DNA from: JBGOTP01 sp041476545
GTDB taxonomy: Bacteria > Acidobacteriota > Vicinamibacteria > Vicinamibacterales > CAVVIG01
Reading direction: 5' to 3'
Length of the DNA stretch: 8,390 nt
NCBI GenBank assembly: GCA_041476545.1
Contig: JBGOTP010000232.1
Location: 1-8,390 of the forward strand
Shown here one piece after another: positions 5,963-8,390 of this stretch. Made by a program: the position numbers and the translations under genes. The first letter of the stretch is position 1; each line of letters begins with the position of its first letter. Under the pieces are notes generated by a model. That model saw nothing but the letters and a program-made list of their open reading frames with translations, had not been told where the DNA came from and did no database searches.

Positions 5963-7236
5963 TCTCCCGCCAGTCCATCGTCGCCCTCGAGCATCGCAAC
6001 TTCCGTCTGCTCTGGATCGGTCTCCTGGCGTCGCAGACGGGATCGATGATGCAGAATGCCGCGCTGCTGTGGCACGTGTCGCTGCTCGTGCCGCCGGCGC
6101 AAAAGGGGCTGGCGCTCGGTCTGGTCGGCCTGGTGCGCTTCCTCCCGATTGTCGTCTTCTCGCTCGTGAGCGGCGTCGTGGCCGACGTGTGGGATCGTCG
6201 ACGCCTCATGCTGTTCACGCAGGCTGCGGCGGCCACGGTCGCGCTGACGCTGGCGATCCTCACATTCCGTGGTCTGTCGGTCGTCTGGCCGATCTACGCG
6301 CTGGCTGCCCTCGGCGCGGCCGTCGGGACGTTTGATCTGCCCGCGCGACAGGCCCTCGTGCCGATGCTCGTGCCGCGGGCGCATCTGCCCAACGCCATCA
6401 GCCTGAACATGATCATGTTTCAGACGGCCTCGGTCGCCGGCCCCGCGATCGGCGGCCTGATGATCGCGTCGACGAGCGTGGCCTGGGCCTACATGGCCAA
6501 CGCCGTGTCGTTCGGCTTTGTCATGGTTGCGATCGTGATGATGCGTGATGTGCCGGCAATCGAGGACAAGGCCGAGTCAATCGAGGACAAGCGCGAGTCA
6601 ATCGAGCGCAAGAACGACATCTCGCTCCGTGCCGCGATGGAGGGCCTTCGATTTGTCTTCCGGTCGCCCATCATCCGCTCCACGATGCTGCTCGATTTCT
6701 TCGCGACGTTCTTTTCGTCCGCGACGGCGTTGCTGCCGATCTTCGCGCAGGACATTCTGCATGTCGGTCCACGCGGATACGGATGGCTGTTCGCGGCGCC
6801 TGCCGTCGGTGCGCTCGTGACGAGTGCGGCGCTCGTGCCGCTCGCCGAACGCATCGATCGCCGAGGTCAGGCCATGCTCTGGTCGGTCGTGGGGTACGGC
6901 CTGGCGACGGTGGCCTTCGGCGTCTCCCACTGGTTCTGGCTATCCTTCGCGTGCCTGGCGGCCACCGGCATCACCGACACGATTAGCGCCGTCATGCGCA
7001 GCATCATCCGGCAGCTCGAGACCCCCGATCGCCTGCGCGGCAGGATGATCGGCATCAACATGGTGTTCTTCATTGGCGGACCGCAGCTTGGAGAGTTCGA
7101 GGCGGGAACGGTCGCGAGCTGGTTCGGCGCCGCGTTCTCCGTGGTCTCCGGCGGCATCGGGTGTCTCCTCGCCACCGCGTGGGTCGCCGCGTCCACGCCC
7201 ATGATTCGCCACTATCGCCACAACGCGCCGCGATAA
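5959..7236 (+). CDS. Major facilitator exporter, MFS_3/EntS-like
   Basis: 425 residues from a GTG that overlaps the upstream stop (GTGA, 5959-5962); no Shine-Dalgarno, so re-initiation after the aldo/keto reductase is likely. The chain has about 12 hydrophobic spans in two halves. The N-terminal ALEHRNFRLLWIGLLASQTGSMMQ (9-32), the motif A loop SGVVADVWDRRRLML (71-85), PDRLRGRMIGINMVFFIGGPQLGE (356-379) and FEAGTVASWFG (380-390) are typical of the enterobactin-exporter-like MFS_3 (TIGR00900/PF05977) group. These are proton-driven inner-membrane exporters of siderophores, drugs or metabolites. The central loop (about 197-222) between the two halves is charged and contains a three-fold heptad repeat IEDKAES. 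Coupling to two carbonyl/quinone reductases suggests export of the reduced product or of the toxic compound itself; this is inference. Confidence 0.9.
   Translation: MISRQSIVALEHRNFRLLWIGLLASQTGSMMQNAALLWHVSLLVPPAQKGLALGLVGLVRFLPIVVFSLVSGVVADVWDRRRLMLFTQAAAATVALTLAILTFRGLSVVWPIYALAALGAAVGTFDLPARQALVPMLVPRAHLPNAISLNMIMFQTASVAGPAIGGLMIASTSVAWAYMANAVSFGFVMVAIVMMRDVPAIEDKAESIEDKRESIERKNDISLRAAMEGLRFVFRSPIIRSTMLLDFFATFFSSATALLPIFAQDILHVGPRGYGWLFAAPAVGALVTSAALVPLAERIDRRGQAMLWSVVGYGLATVAFGVSHWFWLSFACLAATGITDTISAVMRSIIRQLETPDRLRGRMIGINMVFFIGGPQLGEFEAGTVASWFGAAFSVVSGGIGCLLATAWVAASTPMIRHYRHNAPR
6557..6619 (+). repeat. 21-bp direct repeat, three units, in the exporter's central loop
   Basis: Three consecutive 21-bp units (6557-6577, 6578-6598, 6599-6619) each start with CAATCGAG; the first two differ only at 'AAGGC' versus 'AAGCG' and the third is more diverged. 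In frame they encode (A/S)IEDKAE-type heptads in the cytoplasmic loop between the two six-helix halves. Being in multiples of three they keep the frame and could expand or contract by slippage. Confidence 0.85.
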
Positions 7237-7698
7237 GAACGGCTTCCGGTGGCAGTTCGGATCTCCGTGCGTCATGTTGCCCATCTGGATCTGGGTGAAT
7301 TCCGTCATCGTGCTGACCGTCGGGATCACTCGTCTCCGCCAACCGGTCGGCAGGCCGGACACCGCGCCCTTCGCCTCGTACTTTTCCGCGGTCGCGGCGG
7401 TCAACGGGTTCCTTGGCGGACAGTCATATCCGCGGGATCGCATCCGGATGATCTCAGCGATCATCGCGCGTTCGGCCGTGACCGTCGCTGGGAGAGGCTG
7501 CGGTCGCGGTGTCGTGCGATCGCGCCGGCCCGCCTCCGACGGTTGGCGGTGACGAGGGATCCCGACGATCACGTGGTTGGGATTGCCGGTTCCCGCAGAT
7601 CGCGCGTGCGACCACGCGTGCGCGCCGTTGAACCTGCATTCCGTCTCCTCCCGTCTCTCACTCGGCGCCAAATCCTGACAATCTGATGGCTCCAACAC
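7237..7698. other. GC-rich stretch open on both strands, coding strand undecided
   Basis: No gene is confidently supported. The minus strand is open from a GTG at 7698 through the end of the exporter gene, and two plus-strand frames are open at 7249-7686 and 7274-7552. The minus frame and the plus frame at 7274 share the same wobble positions, which are mostly G or C, so composition does not decide the strand. The most protein-like minus-strand segment (about 7490-7270) includes TAATAEKYEAKGAVSGLPTG. The matching plus-strand product would be hydrophobic (MLPIWIWVNSVIVLTVGITR). Neither start has a clear Shine-Dalgarno, and a minus-strand gene would overlap the exporter's 3' end by up to ~300 bp. 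It could be a decayed gene. Confidence 0.3.
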
Positions 7699-7752
7699 GT
7701 TGAATCCAACGGTTCACCCCTATACACTGCAGCCGTCGTCGAAATATTGGTC

Positions 7753-8390
7753 ATGGAGTTTCGTCGACTACTGCAGACAGACGAACACTACCGAAGAGCG
7801 CGCACGGTCAAGTTCAGGAAGAGGTCGTTTCTATGGCGCTACCCGTGTTCAAACCAACGCAGACTCAAAGGGAATGGGTTCAGGATGAACGTAGGACCGC
7901 GGCATTCATCCGTGCGTTTTGGACGGCGGCTTCAGCGCGTCAGCGAAAAGCTCCAGGGTTCCTCTGGTTCCTCACCGCATGCGCCTAGACCAACGTTATG
8001 GCAGACGGGACGGGTCATGAGTCCACCAGAAAGTGGCGGAATGACAACCTGGCCGACTACCTTGGCGTTACCTATCAGTCGATCACGAGTCTGGCAGCGG
8101 CGCTCAGCCGAGCGTTTCCGAAGTTCACGGCCCTCAGTGCCCGCAGGTGCCAGCGCACTCTTCAACCTTATTGGTTTCCGAGGAATTCGCGACTCGTTCG
8201 ATCTCGATGTTTACTCCCAAGTCGCAAGAGGAACCTTCAGTCCAGCGCCCAGGCGGAAGATCGCTACTAAGCCCATCGACCGGAAGGGTGGGAGCAGAGT
8301 CCTTCCCGTCAAGTCTGAAATGGATTCTCTTACGCTGATGGCCAAACGGAGCGTGCGGATTCGAAAGCAACACAACAAGTTGACCAATCA
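7753..8390 (+). CDS. Doubtful partial reading frame, unknown, runs off the window
   Basis: One plus-strand frame has no stop from 7687 to the window edge (234 codons). Its first ATG is 7753, without a Shine-Dalgarno; later in-frame ATGs are at 7885, 8017 and 8041. The translation is rich in Arg and Ser with many CGA/AGA codons up to about 8150, which looks non-coding. The last third reads more naturally (ALFNLIGFRGIRDSFDLDVY at about 8155-8214, then a Lys/Arg-rich tail). No family is recognised. G+C here is about 45-60%, below the rest of the window, so a long open frame is less expected by chance. If real, the start may be internal, and the gene could be an acquired or eroded one. Confidence 0.25.
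   Translation, partial: MEFRRLLQTDEHYRRARTVKFRKRSFLWRYPCSNQRRLKGNGFRMNVGPRHSSVRFGRRLQRVSEKLQGSSGSSPHAPRPTLWQTGRVMSPPESGGMTTWPTTLALPISRSRVWQRRSAERFRSSRPSVPAGASALFNLIGFRGIRDSFDLDVYSQVARGTFSPAPRRKIATKPIDRKGGSRVLPVKSEMDSLTLMAKRSVRIRKQHNKLTN
7833..7988 (+). CDS. Possible 51-aa small protein, very uncertain
   Basis: A 51-codon frame starts at ATG 7833, with a purine-rich GGAAGAGG about nine bases upstream. The product (MALPVFKPTQTQREWVQDER and a Trp/Phe/Ala-rich second half) is balanced in composition and shows no signal or family motif. It overlaps the longer open frame of this low-GC region in another phase, so at most one of the two is real. Confidence 0.18.
   Translation: MALPVFKPTQTQREWVQDERRTAAFIRAFWTAASARQRKAPGFLWFLTACA

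Noticed and set aside
7998..8270. 90-codon frame with a helix-turn-helix-like segment (LADYLGVTYQSITSL)
   Set aside because: No Shine-Dalgarno, and the second half degenerates into Arg/Ser/Leu; the resemblance to a DNA-binding helix pair is too short to support a regulator.

Overview
The window is high-GC Gram-negative bacterial DNA. Most genes run at roughly 65-70% G+C, there is one block of two exported proteins, and there is a decayed receiver-PAS-GGDEF gene. Gene content and style fit a soil or sediment Acidobacteriota-type genome, but nothing here fixes the taxon: there is no rRNA, tRNA or phylogenetic marker.

Left part (1-985): a minus-strand gene for a DUF5752-like protein leaves the window at base 1. 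Its start overlaps the tail of what looks like a 5'-truncated upstream gene (350-481). Divergent from it is a 50-aa single-span small protein (591-743). A good -24/-12 (sigma-54) promoter match precedes this small gene (541-556), and a nearly perfect one lies at 945-959.

Centre-left (986-2724): two translationally coupled genes (ATGA overlap) stand just downstream of the 945-959 promoter. The first encodes an exported protein made mostly of two ~87-residue repeats that are 70% identical. The second encodes an exported protein with a Ser/Thr/Pro/Gly linker and a long beta-rich, probably outer-membrane, domain. With the small gene they look like a sigma-54-controlled cell-envelope module of unknown function, the most interesting part of the window.

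Centre (2778-3716): a broken signalling gene. A degenerate receiver domain, a PAS domain and only the last ~30 residues of a GGDEF domain are spread over three reading frames, and the catalytic core of the GGDEF domain is missing. 3717-3971 holds no recognisable gene.

Centre-right (3972-7236): a compact, intact operon. It runs from a zinc-free NAD(P)H:quinone oxidoreductase (PIG3 type), 14 nt on to a YajO-like aldo/keto reductase, then 4 nt overlapping into an EntS/MFS_3-type major facilitator exporter. The layout suggests reduction of reactive carbonyl or quinone compounds coupled to efflux; the substrate is unknown.

Right end (7237-8390): no confidently assigned gene. 7237-7698 stays GC-rich and is open on both strands with a shared wobble position, so its coding strand is undecided. 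From about 7700 the G+C falls to roughly 45-60%, and one plus-strand frame stays open from 7687 to the edge without a recognisable product.
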